This document shows positions 33,004 to 42,532 of a stretch of 64,000 bases of DNA, piece by piece. A model generated the notes under the pieces. The model worked only from the letters and a program-made list of their open reading frames with translations. It had not been told where the DNA came from and did not search any database. Source of the stretch: Scybalomonas sp905214925 (lineage in GTDB: Bacteria; Bacillota; Clostridia; Lachnospirales; Lachnospiraceae); NCBI GenBank assembly GCA_905214925.1, contig CAJMOB010000009.1, positions 58,854-122,853 of the forward strand. Reading direction: 5' to 3'. The translations under genes and the position numbers were made by a program. Numbering within the stretch: position 1 is the stretch's first letter; every line of letters starts with the position of its first letter.

Positions 33004-34281
33004 ATGGACAGAGATATCGTTAGAAACTATATTGAAATTTTAAAATATGAGCTTGTTCCGGCCTTAGGGTGTACAGAACCCATTGCCATTGCTTATGCAG
33101 CTGCAAAGGCAAGAGAAGTTCTTGGTGAGATGCCAACCTCTATGGAGCTTTGTTGTAGTGGAAATATTATAAAAAATGTCAAAGCTGTAACGGTTCCGAA
33201 TTCAGGTGGATTAAAAGGCATTGAAGTAGCAGGCGTATTGGGAGTGCTTGGTGGCGATGCAAATAGAGAGTTAGAAGTATTAGAGAGTGTAACAAAAGAA
33301 CAGATTGAAATGGCGAAAAAGTTGATTGCTAATGGCTATTGTACCTGTTCTTTAAAGGAGGAAGTGGAAAATTTATATATCAGTGCCACTGTAGTATCAA
33401 AAGAGCATAGTGCGGAAGTTACCATTGTCAATCGACATACATTAATTACAAAAATTGTAAAAGACGGGCAAATATTATTGGAGAATTCCATTCATGAAGA
33501 AGCAAACGAACGCTTTGATAAATCAAAATTAAATGTAAAAGACATTTTAGAATTTGCGGACACGGTGTCAATAGAGGAGATTAAGCCGATTTTAGAGCGA
33601 CAAGTAGAAATGAATACGGCGATTTCAAAAGAGGGATTAAAAAAAGTGTACGGAGCACAGGTGGGAAGAACACTGTTAGCCACTTATGGAAGCGATATTT
33701 GTACAAGAGCAAGAGCAGTAGCAGCGGCGGGATCCGATGCAAGAATGAGCGGTTGTTCCTTGCCAGTTGTTATCAACTCAGGAAGTGGAAATCAAGGAAT
33801 GACAGTATCTCTTCCTGTTATAGAATATGCAAAGGAATTACAAGTTGGGGAAGAAAAAATGTATCGTGCTTTGGTAGTTAGCAATTTAATTTCCATTCAT
33901 CAAAAGAAATACATAGGAAGTCTTTCTGCTTATTGTGGTGCGGTAAGTGCTGCCTGTGGTAGTGGAGCGGGCATCACTTATTTATATGGTGGAACTTATG
34001 AACAAGTGTGTAAAACAATCACAAATACCATTGCTAACGTAGGAGGAATTGTTTGTGATGGAGCAAAGCCTTCTTGTGCGGCCAAAATTGCTTCCTCTGT
34101 TGAAGCGGCTATTTTAGCCCATAATATGAGCATGAATTCTTGTTGTTTTCAGGCAGGAGAGGGGATTGTCGGAGAGGATGTAGAAGATACGATTAAAAAT
34201 GTGGGATATATTGGGCGAGTTGGAATGAAAAAAACCGATGTAGAAATTTTAAATATTATGATCGATAAGACGTCTGTATAA
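33004..34281 (+). CDS. L-cysteine desulfidase family protein (UPF0597/CyuA-like)
   Basis: A 425-residue protein of the UPF0597/YhaM family, related to the Fe-S-dependent L-serine dehydratase alpha chain and to archaeal L-cysteine desulfidase, which releases sulfide, ammonia and pyruvate from cysteine. Conserved cysteines that could hold an Fe-S cluster: VPALGCTEP (Cys23), DGAKPSCAAKIASS and MSMNSCCFQAGEGIVG. The CSGNIIKNVKAVTVPNSGG segment is also typical. AAGGAGAC precedes ATG 33004. Substrate (cysteine or serine) is not certain. It is transcribed alone and divergent from the GntR gene. Confidence 0.85.
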   Translation: MDRDIVRNYIEILKYELVPALGCTEPIAIAYAAAKAREVLGEMPTSMELCCSGNIIKNVKAVTVPNSGGLKGIEVAGVLGVLGGDANRELEVLESVTKEQIEMAKKLIANGYCTCSLKEEVENLYISATVVSKEHSAEVTIVNRHTLITKIVKDGQILLENSIHEEANERFDKSKLNVKDILEFADTVSIEEIKPILERQVEMNTAISKEGLKKVYGAQVGRTLLATYGSDICTRARAVAAAGSDARMSGCSLPVVINSGSGNQGMTVSLPVIEYAKELQVGEEKMYRALVVSNLISIHQKKYIGSLSAYCGAVSAACGSGAGITYLYGGTYEQVCKTITNTIANVGGIVCDGAKPSCAAKIASSVEAAILAHNMSMNSCCFQAGEGIVGEDVEDTIKNVGYIGRVGMKKTDVEILNIMIDKTSV

Positions 34282-34282
34282 A

Positions 34283-34321
34283 AAAAGTTGGATTTTGTTT
34301 AGCGACAAAATCCAACTTTTT
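34283..34321. terminator. Bidirectional terminator between the desulfidase gene and the two-component genes
   Basis: AAAAGTTGGATTTTGT (34283-34298) pairs with ACAAAATCCAACTTTT (about 34305-34320). Flanking A- and T-runs serve the convergent genes on both strands. Confidence 0.88.
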
Positions 34322-34326
34322 CATTT

Positions 34327-35031
34327 TTAATTATCTTCTTCTACCATGCGGTAACCAACACCGACTTCGGTAAAGATATATTTTGGCTCCCCTGGATTGC
34401 TTTCAATTTTACGACGAATATTAGCCATATTAACACGAAGAATTTGATTATCCTTTAATGCATAAGGACCCCAAATCTGAGTGATAATTGATTCATATGT
34501 CATAACTTTACCTGCGTTTTGAGCTAAAAGTGCAACAATTTTATATTCAATTTGTGTTAAATGGATTTCTTCATCATTTAAGGTGATTAAATATTTATCA
34601 AAGTTGATGCAAAGATCACCAGAACGATAGGTTGTCTTTGGTAAGTTGGTAGAGGAAGTGGCTGATAAATGGTGACGAAGAGCAGTACGAATTCTTGCAA
34701 GCAATTCATAAGTACCAAAAGGTTTTGTAAGATAGTCATCTGCACCATAATCAAGAGCTTCTACTTTGTCTTGCTCCCGATCGCGAGCAGAGACAACAAT
34801 GACAGGGACACCAGTCCAACTACGAACCTCTTTTAAAATATCCATACCGTCCATATCAGGAAGCCCAAGATCTAAAAGAACAAGATCAGGGCAATGAGAC
34901 GAAATCATAGAGAGAGCAGATTGTCCCGTATATGCTTGTAATGCCTTATAGCCATTAGCGAGCAATGTTGTCGCTATAAAGTTACTAATGCCTTTTTCAT
35001 CTTCTGCAATGAGAATTGTTGTCTTATTCAT
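34327..35031 (-). CDS. KdpE-like response regulator
   Basis: A 234-residue OmpR/PhoB-type regulator. The receiver domain holds Asp54 in LVLLDLGLPDMDG and Lys in DDYLTKPFG. The C-terminal winged helix has the transactivation region near RSGDLCINFD and ends with VGVGYRMVEEDN. The frame extends to 35118, but ATG 35031 has GGAGG seven bases upstream and gives the family start MNKTTILIAEDE. It overlaps the end of the histidine kinase gene by eight bases. KdpE-like by sequence; no kdpFABC is in this window. Confidence 0.87.
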   Translation of the reverse strand: MNKTTILIAEDEKGISNFIATTLLANGYKALQAYTGQSALSMISSHCPDLVLLDLGLPDMDGMDILKEVRSWTGVPVIVVSARDREQDKVEALDYGADDYLTKPFGTYELLARIRTALRHHLSATSSTNLPKTTYRSGDLCINFDKYLITLNDEEIHLTQIEYKIVALLAQNAGKVMTYESIITQIWGPYALKDNQILRVNMANIRRKIESNPGEPKYIFTEVGVGYRMVEEDN

Positions 35032-36472
35032 AGTTAAATTCCTCCATAGGCAGGGAAAATTCAAAGCAAGCTCCTCCCTGCTTTTCAGTGTTGTTATTAT
35101 AACCCCTAATTGTTCCATTGTGTGCCTTTATAATCGTCATACAAATGGAGAGTCCGATGCCCATTCCTTTATAACTGTCTTGGCTCTGAGAAGAATAAGA
35201 AGTGTATCCATCAAAAAGATGATCCAGTTGTTCTGGGCATAGACCACGTCCATAATCACGGATTTGGAATACAGCGTTATTCTCAGAACGAGAAAGTGTA
35301 ATATCAATTGGTGAAGGACAGCCAGAGTGATGAACTGAGTTTTCACATAGGTTAATAATGACTTGTTCAATTAAGGTGGCGTCCATTGGTACCATGAGAA
35401 GTTCCTCTGGAATTTTCACATGGAATTCGGTGTTTGGGCATCGTTTTTTTAATTTTGTGACTGCTTCAGCAATAATCTCTTCCGCAGGCTCTAGTGTTGT
35501 TTTTAGTTTGGTATCACCTTCACGAATTCTTGTGACAGAGAGCAAATTTTCGACCATATGAATGAGCCATTCACAGTCATCCCGAATGCCTGATAATAGC
35601 TTCATTTTTGTATCGTTATCGAGAATATTTTGATTGTCCATAAGTGTCGTTGTGGAACCAAGCATTGTTGTTAACGGAGTACGAAGGTCATGAGAAACAG
35701 CGCGAAGTAAGTTGCTTCTCATTTTTTCGCGTTCGGATTCAATCATCGTCTGTTTTTGAATTTCCTTTAAACGAAGTGATTCTAATACAGTAAGGGTTCT
35801 TGCAGTAATAAGTTCTACAAAACGGGAAAACTCATTGGGTTCCATTTTGATTGGTGTAATATCGATTGCAAGTGTTCCGTAATACTCAGAAGGAGAATCT
35901 AATGAAAGATAATACCATTGACCATCAAGGCCAGTTTTATGGCGAACTTCTTCTGGACGATGAAAAATAACATTTGTATGAAAAAAGTTTTTGAAATGAG
36001 AGATGGTAATAGAAATTGCTTGTTCATTGGTAGTAACAGCAACTAAGTCTTTCATAACAAAATAAAGTTCTTGCGTATTTTTTTCTTTGCGCAATGCATC
36101 TTGTGCATGTTGTTTTAGTTCTACTGTTGTAATATTAACAAGAAGTGCAGTTGCGGACATAATTAAAAATGTAATTGGATATCCATCAAGTGTAAAATCA
36201 AACGAGAAATACGGATATGTAAATAGATAATTTACGCAGAGTACGGAAAAAAGAGAGGCAACAATTCCCCAAATATAACCGTCTGTTATCCGTGCAATAA
36301 TGACAATTGCGAGAATATAAGTGGATACAATATTAATTCTCCGAAACTGATGGTCAAAGGCTGCTGCTAAAGTAGCTAAAGCTAAAATCGCTACTAGATA
36401 AAGAATATTTTTTAGCCATCGTTTTCGTTTCTCTTTTGTAAAAAAATAATTTTTCATCTGTTGTTTCATCAT
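35024..36472 (-). CDS. Short KdpD-like sensor histidine kinase (DUF4118)
   Basis: A 482-residue membrane kinase. Residues about 20-115 form the DUF4118 four-helix membrane unit. A GAF-like cytoplasmic segment follows, then HisKA (LRAVSHDLRTPLTTML) and the ATPase domain (N-box INLCENSVHHS, G1 DYGRGL, G2 GMGIGL). It lacks the large N-terminal KdpD/USP sensor domains of classical KdpD, so K+ or turgor sensing cannot be assumed. GGAGG eight bases before ATG 36472 sets the start. Operon with the response regulator. A TATAAT lies upstream on the minus strand at 36495-36500, without a good -35. Confidence 0.87.
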   Translation of the reverse strand: MMKQQMKNYFFTKEKRKRWLKNILYLVAILALATLAAAFDHQFRRINIVSTYILAIVIIARITDGYIWGIVASLFSVLCVNYLFTYPYFSFDFTLDGYPITFLIMSATALLVNITTVELKQHAQDALRKEKNTQELYFVMKDLVAVTTNEQAISITISHFKNFFHTNVIFHRPEEVRHKTGLDGQWYYLSLDSPSEYYGTLAIDITPIKMEPNEFSRFVELITARTLTVLESLRLKEIQKQTMIESEREKMRSNLLRAVSHDLRTPLTTMLGSTTTLMDNQNILDNDTKMKLLSGIRDDCEWLIHMVENLLSVTRIREGDTKLKTTLEPAEEIIAEAVTKLKKRCPNTEFHVKIPEELLMVPMDATLIEQVIINLCENSVHHSGCPSPIDITLSRSENNAVFQIRDYGRGLCPEQLDHLFDGYTSYSSQSQDSYKGMGIGLSICMTIIKAHNGTIRGYNNNTEKQGGACFEFSLPMEEFNYE

Positions 36473-36788
36473 ACTCCTATCCTCCGAAATTAAATTATAC
36501 AGAAAAAGTAAGAGAATGCATAGAGGTTCCTTTGGAAAAGATGTTAAGAAAATGTTAATATTTAAAAAAATATGTTAAGAAGTTGAAAAAAATATAAATA
36601 AAAATTAGTTTATTTTTTTGTTTTCTTCAAAATAACGTTCTTAAAATTATTTTCGTCGAACCAAAAGAACGAGCCATATGAGAGAAGATATCTCTCATAT
36701 GGCGATAGTGAAACTGGTAAATACAGTTGTTATTACTACTATAATTTGAAAAATTTTCTAAATGATAGCATTTTTCGTTCTTTGCTCT
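36473..36788. other. A+T-rich intergenic region with a 13-bp palindromic hairpin
   Basis: Between two minus-strand genes. The main feature is GCCATATGAGAGA (36673-36685) and its exact reverse complement at 36691-36703 with a five-base loop. Neither side has a strong T-run. The rest is A+T-rich with no supported coding frame. Confidence 0.5.
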
Positions 36789-39524
36789 TTATTCCTCAGA
36801 AATTGCTTGTTCATCGGGATCTAATTCTTCTTCAGAGTCTATTTTCTTTTTTTGAAGAGATTCCGATGAATCAGGAATCCGTGTTGGTTCTTCTAAATCT
36901 TCCGTATAGGGTGCAAAGAATTGAGAACCGAAAGAAGAACCAGTATGGATATGGCAAGTCTGATTTTGGAAGTTATCTGGAAGATAGTAAGGGGCATCGG
37001 CCGTCTCATCACTACTATCTTCTGGTGGAATGAGATATACATAGGAAACAAGATCGTAATCAGGGCAATATTTGCTAGCTGGTTCTTTTGATTCTTTACA
37101 AAGAGTTACTTTTACATGTACGTCACATTCTTCGGTTGGAACCGTTCCTTTTGCAAAATATTCTGTGCGAATGGTACTTCCACGAGGATCTCGATCACAA
37201 AGTCCAGATACTGCCAGTTTACCAGATTTTGTGCAGATAGTCGCTCGTGTGATGGAAGAAGGTTTTGTAAAACTCTTATTTTTTAATTGGAAAGTGGAAT
37301 CTACTTTATCCATAATGGTTTTCCAAATAATTTGGTGGGCACCTCCGCTAGAAAAGCTTTTATTGATATCATAACCATACCAAATGGAAGCCGTATAATA
37401 AGGTGTGTATCCCGAAAACCAAAAGTCCACATTATTGGAAGTTGTACCAGTTTTTCCAGCAGATGTCATTCCATTTAACTTTGTTGCTGTTCCTGTTCCA
37501 TAGTTTACAACGTCTTCCATAGCATTTGTCAAAAGCCATGCAGTGGAATCTTTCATAACTTGTTTTGTTGTTGGTGTGTTGTCATAAAGGAGATTGCCTT
37601 CATGATCAATAATTTTTGTATAAAGAATTGGTTTTGTATAAACTCCTTGATTTGCAATAGCAGCATAAGCAGCTGTTAATTCTAAGTTGGTAACACCATT
37701 GGTAATACCCCCAAGAGCAGTTGGGTATTGGATATCGGAGTACACAGAGCCATCTGCATTTACTTGCCTGTCCACAAGAGTTGTAAATCCTAAGTTGAGT
37801 AAGTAATTATAAGAAACTTGTGGAGTGACGACTTCCATTGTTTTCGCCGCTACAATATTCGTTGAGTTTTGAATTGCCTTTCGAACCGTAGTAAGACCAC
37901 CATATTGACGATTGGCATTTCTTACAGGTTGTGAAGTGTTTGGCCAGTTGTATGGAGCGTCATTAAAAGTAGTTGCTAATGTGATACCAGAAGTATCAAG
38001 AGCAGGCAAATAGGCAGATACGATTTTAAACGTAGAGCCAGGCTGTCTTGTTGTATCTGTTGCACGATTCAATGTGAGGTTTCCTGTTTTTTCTCCTCGT
38101 CCGCCAACAATTGCTTTTACATAACCTGTCTTTTGATCCATTAAAGTAAAAGAAACTTGTGGTTGAATTGTCGTTGTAATTTTTTCACCAAGAAGCGTAT
38201 CTCCTTTTTTGGGATTGTATACCGTTGCTTTAAATTCTTCTGCCGCGGCCTTGGCCTCGTCGGCATTAGAAAAAATCATCTGAGAGCGAGAAGTTTTCAA
38301 CTTTTGGCGCAGATAAGCATCCACATCGTATTCCGAATAATTTTTTGTTGTACCATCTTTCTTCTGAATGGAAAGACGATATCCAAGGGATACATCCGAA
38401 TTATCAGGGAACATAGAAGGATCTGAGATAACGGAATCACAGATTTCTTGAATGGTTTGATCTTGTGTTGCATAAATGCTAAGGCCGCCTCGATAAAGGG
38501 CATTATATGCCTGTGTTCGATTATATCCTAGCTGTTCTTGCAAGTCGTCAATAACTTGTACAATTAAAGCGTCCATAAAGTAGGAGTAGACGCTGCTATT
38601 AGACTGTTTTGTATCCACTTGTTTGATTCTAGAATAGACATCATCTTTCATTGCTTTATTATATTGTTTTTGTGTGATCAATTCTTGGTCGAGCATACGT
38701 TTTAATATGGTAGCTCTTCGCTTTTCATTATCCTTTGGGTGTCGAATCGGATCAAGAGCAGAGGGATTTTTTGTAATACTTGCGATAACCGCTGACTCAG
38801 AAAGCGTGAGTTCACTAACATCTTTATCAAAATAGCGGTTTGCAGCCGCTTGAACACCCAGGGTACTTTGACCTAAGTTAATAGTATTCAGATAGTATTC
38901 TAATATTTGCTGTTTTGCCTCGTATTTGCTCATTGTTTTTGTTAGTTTTTTTTCTAGATTTAATGCCAAGTATTGTTCTTGAATTTTACGTTCTAATTTT
39001 ACAATGAAACTTGGCTCAGAATAAGCAGCAAATACATTATTTTTAATTAACTGCTGAGTTAATGTGCTGGCACCTTCTGAAAAACCGCTGTTTCCACTGA
39101 GAATATTTTTTACTCCAACGAAGAAAGCACGGGCAATTCCACGTGGATCGATTCCATCATGTTCATAAAATCGTTCATCTTCAATGGCAATAAAGGCGTT
39201 TTGAAGATTTTTAGGAATTTTATTGATGGTTACATAAATTCGATTGGAATCATAATCTGCTAGAGATAAAAGCTTTTCCCCATCTTGATTATAAATGGTT
39301 GTTGAAAAGCCTTCTGGTTGTACATCAGAAGGATTAATGTCTGGAGCGTTATCTAGAATACTTCTAACCATACCAAAAGCAGCACCAGCACCAATGACTA
39401 AAAGAGCCAGAATGGCAACAAGGGTGTACTTAAAAAGAATTACAGAAAACTTTTTACGAACTTTTGGTAGTTTTGATGATAAATTACGCTGTTTACGGTC
39501 TATATTATTTTTATTAAGATTCAT
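36789..39524 (-). CDS. Class A penicillin-binding protein 1A (transglycosylase/transpeptidase)
   Basis: A 911-residue bifunctional peptidoglycan synthase. A basic N-terminal tail is followed by one membrane helix at residues about 30-52. The GT51 glycosyltransferase motifs follow (AFIAIEDERFYEHDGIDP, EGASTLTQQLIKN, and KKLTKTMSKYEAKQQILEYY with a Thr insertion relative to many homologues). The transpeptidase has SxxK in RQPGSTFKIVSA, SxN in IQNSTNIVAAK and KTG in TSAGKTGTTSNN. A cysteine-containing region (CTKSGKLA, CDRDPRG, CPDYD) and an acidic C-terminal tail close it. AAGGAGG precedes ATG 39524. Divergent from the yigZ family gene. Confidence 0.95.
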   Translation of the reverse strand: MNLNKNNIDRKQRNLSSKLPKVRKKFSVILFKYTLVAILALLVIGAGAAFGMVRSILDNAPDINPSDVQPEGFSTTIYNQDGEKLLSLADYDSNRIYVTINKIPKNLQNAFIAIEDERFYEHDGIDPRGIARAFFVGVKNILSGNSGFSEGASTLTQQLIKNNVFAAYSEPSFIVKLERKIQEQYLALNLEKKLTKTMSKYEAKQQILEYYLNTINLGQSTLGVQAAANRYFDKDVSELTLSESAVIASITKNPSALDPIRHPKDNEKRRATILKRMLDQELITQKQYNKAMKDDVYSRIKQVDTKQSNSSVYSYFMDALIVQVIDDLQEQLGYNRTQAYNALYRGGLSIYATQDQTIQEICDSVISDPSMFPDNSDVSLGYRLSIQKKDGTTKNYSEYDVDAYLRQKLKTSRSQMIFSNADEAKAAAEEFKATVYNPKKGDTLLGEKITTTIQPQVSFTLMDQKTGYVKAIVGGRGEKTGNLTLNRATDTTRQPGSTFKIVSAYLPALDTSGITLATTFNDAPYNWPNTSQPVRNANRQYGGLTTVRKAIQNSTNIVAAKTMEVVTPQVSYNYLLNLGFTTLVDRQVNADGSVYSDIQYPTALGGITNGVTNLELTAAYAAIANQGVYTKPILYTKIIDHEGNLLYDNTPTTKQVMKDSTAWLLTNAMEDVVNYGTGTATKLNGMTSAGKTGTTSNNVDFWFSGYTPYYTASIWYGYDINKSFSSGGAHQIIWKTIMDKVDSTFQLKNKSFTKPSSITRATICTKSGKLAVSGLCDRDPRGSTIRTEYFAKGTVPTEECDVHVKVTLCKESKEPASKYCPDYDLVSYVYLIPPEDSSDETADAPYYLPDNFQNQTCHIHTGSSFGSQFFAPYTEDLEEPTRIPDSSESLQKKKIDSEEELDPDEQAISEE

Positions 39525-39703
39525 ATCTACCTCCTTCGTATTCTTATTATTATAGCAAACAATTAATATTTTATAAAGAAAAAAATTGTGTTATACTAGG
39601 GAAGAAAAGAATAGAAAACAAAAGTTTTTATTGTAATCTGGATAAAAAAACAGAAGGATGAGAAAAAAGAGAGAAAACTGCGATCGAAAGGTAGGAATTG
39701 ACA

Positions 39704-40357
39704 ATGGTAGAGACATATAAGGCGGTGTTTACAGGCGGACAGGGAGAAATTGTAGAAAAGAAGTCTAGGTTTATTGCCAATGTACGACCTGTGGAAACAG
39801 AAGAAGAGGCATTAGCCTTTATTGAAGAAATGCGAAAAAAATATTATGATGCAAGACATAATTGTTTTGCTTTTTGTGTTGGAGTGGAGCGAGAGACATT
39901 GCGATGCAGTGATGATGGAGAACCAAGTGGAACAGCTGGTAAACCAATGTTAGAAGTGTTAACAGGTGGGGAAATTCACAATGTTGCAGTTGTTGTCACG
40001 AGATATTTTGGTGGAACATTATTAGGTACAGGAGGGCTGGTTCGTGCGTATACACAGGCAACCCAAGAAGGATTAAAAAATAGTCAAGTAATTGAAAAAA
40101 AATTGGCAAGAAGAATTAAGCTCATTACCAACTATAATGATATTGGTAAAATTCAATATTTATTGGGAAGTGAAAAAATTCATATCGAGACAAGTGAGTA
40201 TACGGATATCGTAACGATGCAAGTTTTAGTTCCTATAAACCAAGTGGAACAAATGGAAAAAAAATTAGTAGAAGTGACAAATGGAAAGATTCAAATAGAA
40301 CAAGGAGATATGTTCTATTATGCAATCATAGAGGGAGAAGTTTTATTGTTTGAATAG
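39704..40357 (+). CDS. YigZ/IMPACT family protein
   Basis: A 217-residue cytoplasmic protein of the IMPACT (UPF0029) family, whose bacterial function is not settled (translation- or stress-related proposals). Signature: CSDDGEPSGTAGKPMLEVL and VTRYFGGTLLGTGGLVRAY. The C-terminal ferredoxin-like part (DUF1949) is present. ATG 39704 is preceded by AGGTAGGA; TTG 39698 is less likely. Confidence 0.9.
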   Translation: MVETYKAVFTGGQGEIVEKKSRFIANVRPVETEEEALAFIEEMRKKYYDARHNCFAFCVGVERETLRCSDDGEPSGTAGKPMLEVLTGGEIHNVAVVVTRYFGGTLLGTGGLVRAYTQATQEGLKNSQVIEKKLARRIKLITNYNDIGKIQYLLGSEKIHIETSEYTDIVTMQVLVPINQVEQMEKKLVEVTNGKIQIEQGDMFYYAIIEGEVLLFE

Positions 40358-40410
40358 AAGAAGAGGGCGGAATAAGGGAAAATGAAAAAATCTATAAAGA
40401 GATATAGTAG

Positions 40411-40453
40411 AAAAAATGCCTTGGCAACGTAAAACATTGCCAAGGCATTTTTT
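40411..40453. terminator. Bidirectional terminator between the yigZ family gene and typA
   Basis: AAAAAATGCCTTGGCAA (40411-40427) pairs perfectly with its complement at 40437-40453. A- and T-runs on both sides serve both convergent genes. Confidence 0.9.
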
Positions 40454-40465
40454 AATTAGTTTCGT

Positions 40466-42289
40466 TTATCTTTTTGAACGCATTCTCATACGAGAATCTA
40501 AAATTTTCTTACGAATACGAATGGTTTCTGGTGTGATTTCTAATAATTCATCGGTGTCGATAAATTCTAACGCCTGTTCCAAAGAAAGAATTCTTGGAGG
40601 TGTTAATTTTAATGCATCATCGGAACCAGAAGCACGAGTATTTGTCAATTTCTTTGTTTTACAAACATTGATTTCGATATCTTCGGCTTTACCATTTTGT
40701 CCGATTACCATTCCTGCGTATACTTTTTCACCAGGGCCAACGAATAAAGTACCACGTTCTTGTGCTGCAAATAAACCATAAGTAATTGTTTCACCAGATT
40801 CAAAAGCAATTAAAGAACCTTGTTTACGATATTGGATATCTCCTTTATATGGGCCATATCCATCGAATAATGTATTTAAAATACCATTTCCTTTTGTATC
40901 GGTTAAAAATTCTCCACGATATCCAATTAAACCACGAGATGGAATAGAGAATTCAAGACGAGTGTAGCCACCGCTCATTGGTGTCATTCCTTGAAGTTCG
41001 CCCTTTCTTTGGCTTAATTTCTGGATAACAGTTCCGGAAAAGTCGTCTGGAACGTCTACTGTGGCAATTTCCATAGGCTCTAATTTTTGACCGCGTTCAT
41101 CTTCTTGATAGAGAACTTCGGCTTTACTTACTGCGAACTCATAACCTTCACGTCTCATATTTTCAATTAATACGGATAAGTGAAGCTCTCCACGTCCAGA
41201 TACTTTAAATACTTCCGCAGACTCTGTTTCTTCTACACGAAGACTTACATCTGTGTTTAATTCGCGGAATAAACGATCGCGTAAATGACGAGAAGTGATG
41301 TATTTTCCTTCTTGTCCCGCTAATGGACTATCATTTACAAGGAAGTTCATAGCGATTGTTGGCTCACTGATTTTCTGGAAAGGAATGGCTACAGGATTTG
41401 TTAAAGAACAAAGAGTATCTCCAATATGAATATCAGAAATACCAGAGATAGCAACGATAGAACCGATGGTTGCTTCTTGTACTTCTACACGATTTAACCC
41501 TTCAAATTCATAGAGTTTGCTAATTTTTACTCTTTCTTTTTTGTCTGGTTCATGGTGATTTACAAGATAACAATCTTGATTTACACGAATAGAACCATTG
41601 TCCACTTTACCAATGCCGATACGTCCAACATATTCATTGTAGTCAATTGTACTGATTAAAATCTGTGTATCTGCTTCTGGATCTCCTGTTGGAGCTGGAA
41701 TATAGTCGATAATTGTTTCAAATAAAGGTTTCATATCCTTGCGTTCATCGTCTAAATTGAGCATAGCGTATCCGCTTCTAGCAGAAGCGTATACAACAGG
41801 ACAATCTAATTGAGAATCATCGGCTTCTAACTCTAAGAAAAGCTCTAATACTTCATCTACGACTTCTTCTGGGCGTCCTTCTGGACGGTCAATTTTATTG
41901 ACACAAAGAATAACAGGAAGTGATAATTCAAGAGCTTTTTTCATAACGAATTTTGTCTGAGGCATAGCTCCTTCGTAAGCGTCAACGACAAGGATAACAC
42001 CGTTTACCATTTTAAGAACACGTTCTACTTCACCACCGAAATCAGCATGTCCTGGAGTATCAATAATATTAATTTTTGTATCTTTATAATAAATTGCTGT
42101 GTTTTTTGAAAGAATCGTAATACCGCGTTCACGTTCAATGTCATTGGAGTCCATAACACGCTCTTGTACTTCTTGATTCTCACGAAATACACCGCTTTGT
42201 TTTAAAAGCTCGTCCACTAACGTTGTTTTCCCGTGGTCAACATGGGCGATAATTGCGATGTTTCTAACATCTTCTCTTGCGATTTTCAT
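40466..42289 (-). CDS. typA: Ribosome-binding GTPase TypA/BipA
   Basis: A 607-residue translational GTPase that acts on ribosome assembly and stress adaptation. G1 AHVDHGKTTLVDEL, switch I/G2 region RGITILSKNTAI, G3 DTPGHADFGGEVE, G4 VNKIDRP. The TypA-specific C-terminal domain is present (GYGPYKGDIQYRKQGSLI). The frame has an earlier ATG at 42298, but AAGGATGG lies properly only before ATG 42289. A perfect 7-bp hairpin (ACTGAAG/CTTCAGT, 42316-42334) lies in its leader. Confidence 0.95.
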   Translation of the reverse strand: MKIAREDVRNIAIIAHVDHGKTTLVDELLKQSGVFRENQEVQERVMDSNDIERERGITILSKNTAIYYKDTKINIIDTPGHADFGGEVERVLKMVNGVILVVDAYEGAMPQTKFVMKKALELSLPVILCVNKIDRPEGRPEEVVDEVLELFLELEADDSQLDCPVVYASARSGYAMLNLDDERKDMKPLFETIIDYIPAPTGDPEADTQILISTIDYNEYVGRIGIGKVDNGSIRVNQDCYLVNHHEPDKKERVKISKLYEFEGLNRVEVQEATIGSIVAISGISDIHIGDTLCSLTNPVAIPFQKISEPTIAMNFLVNDSPLAGQEGKYITSRHLRDRLFRELNTDVSLRVEETESAEVFKVSGRGELHLSVLIENMRREGYEFAVSKAEVLYQEDERGQKLEPMEIATVDVPDDFSGTVIQKLSQRKGELQGMTPMSGGYTRLEFSIPSRGLIGYRGEFLTDTKGNGILNTLFDGYGPYKGDIQYRKQGSLIAFESGETITYGLFAAQERGTLFVGPGEKVYAGMVIGQNGKAEDIEINVCKTKKLTNTRASGSDDALKLTPPRILSLEQALEFIDTDELLEITPETIRIRKKILDSRMRMRSKR

Positions 42290-42532
42290 AAAAACCATCC
42301 TTACTTTATAAAATTACTGAAGTAAACCTTCAGTGTTGTCGATAATAATAATAGCAACGTTATTCATTCTATCATAAGCATTACTTGCTTACAAGTTATT
42401 TTTACAGTATTTGTGAACTACCAAAGGAAAATGTCGAAGAATCCCCGATTTTGTTGACCGATTCTTTAGCATAAAAGTAAAAGAGTAGCATAGAATGAAT
42501 ATATACATAACCACGAAGGGAGAAAAGAAAGT

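Noticed and set aside
40416..40781. 121-codon plus-strand frame opposite the 3' end of typA
   Set aside because: Opposite strand of the conserved TypA C-terminal domain and it begins within the bidirectional terminator.
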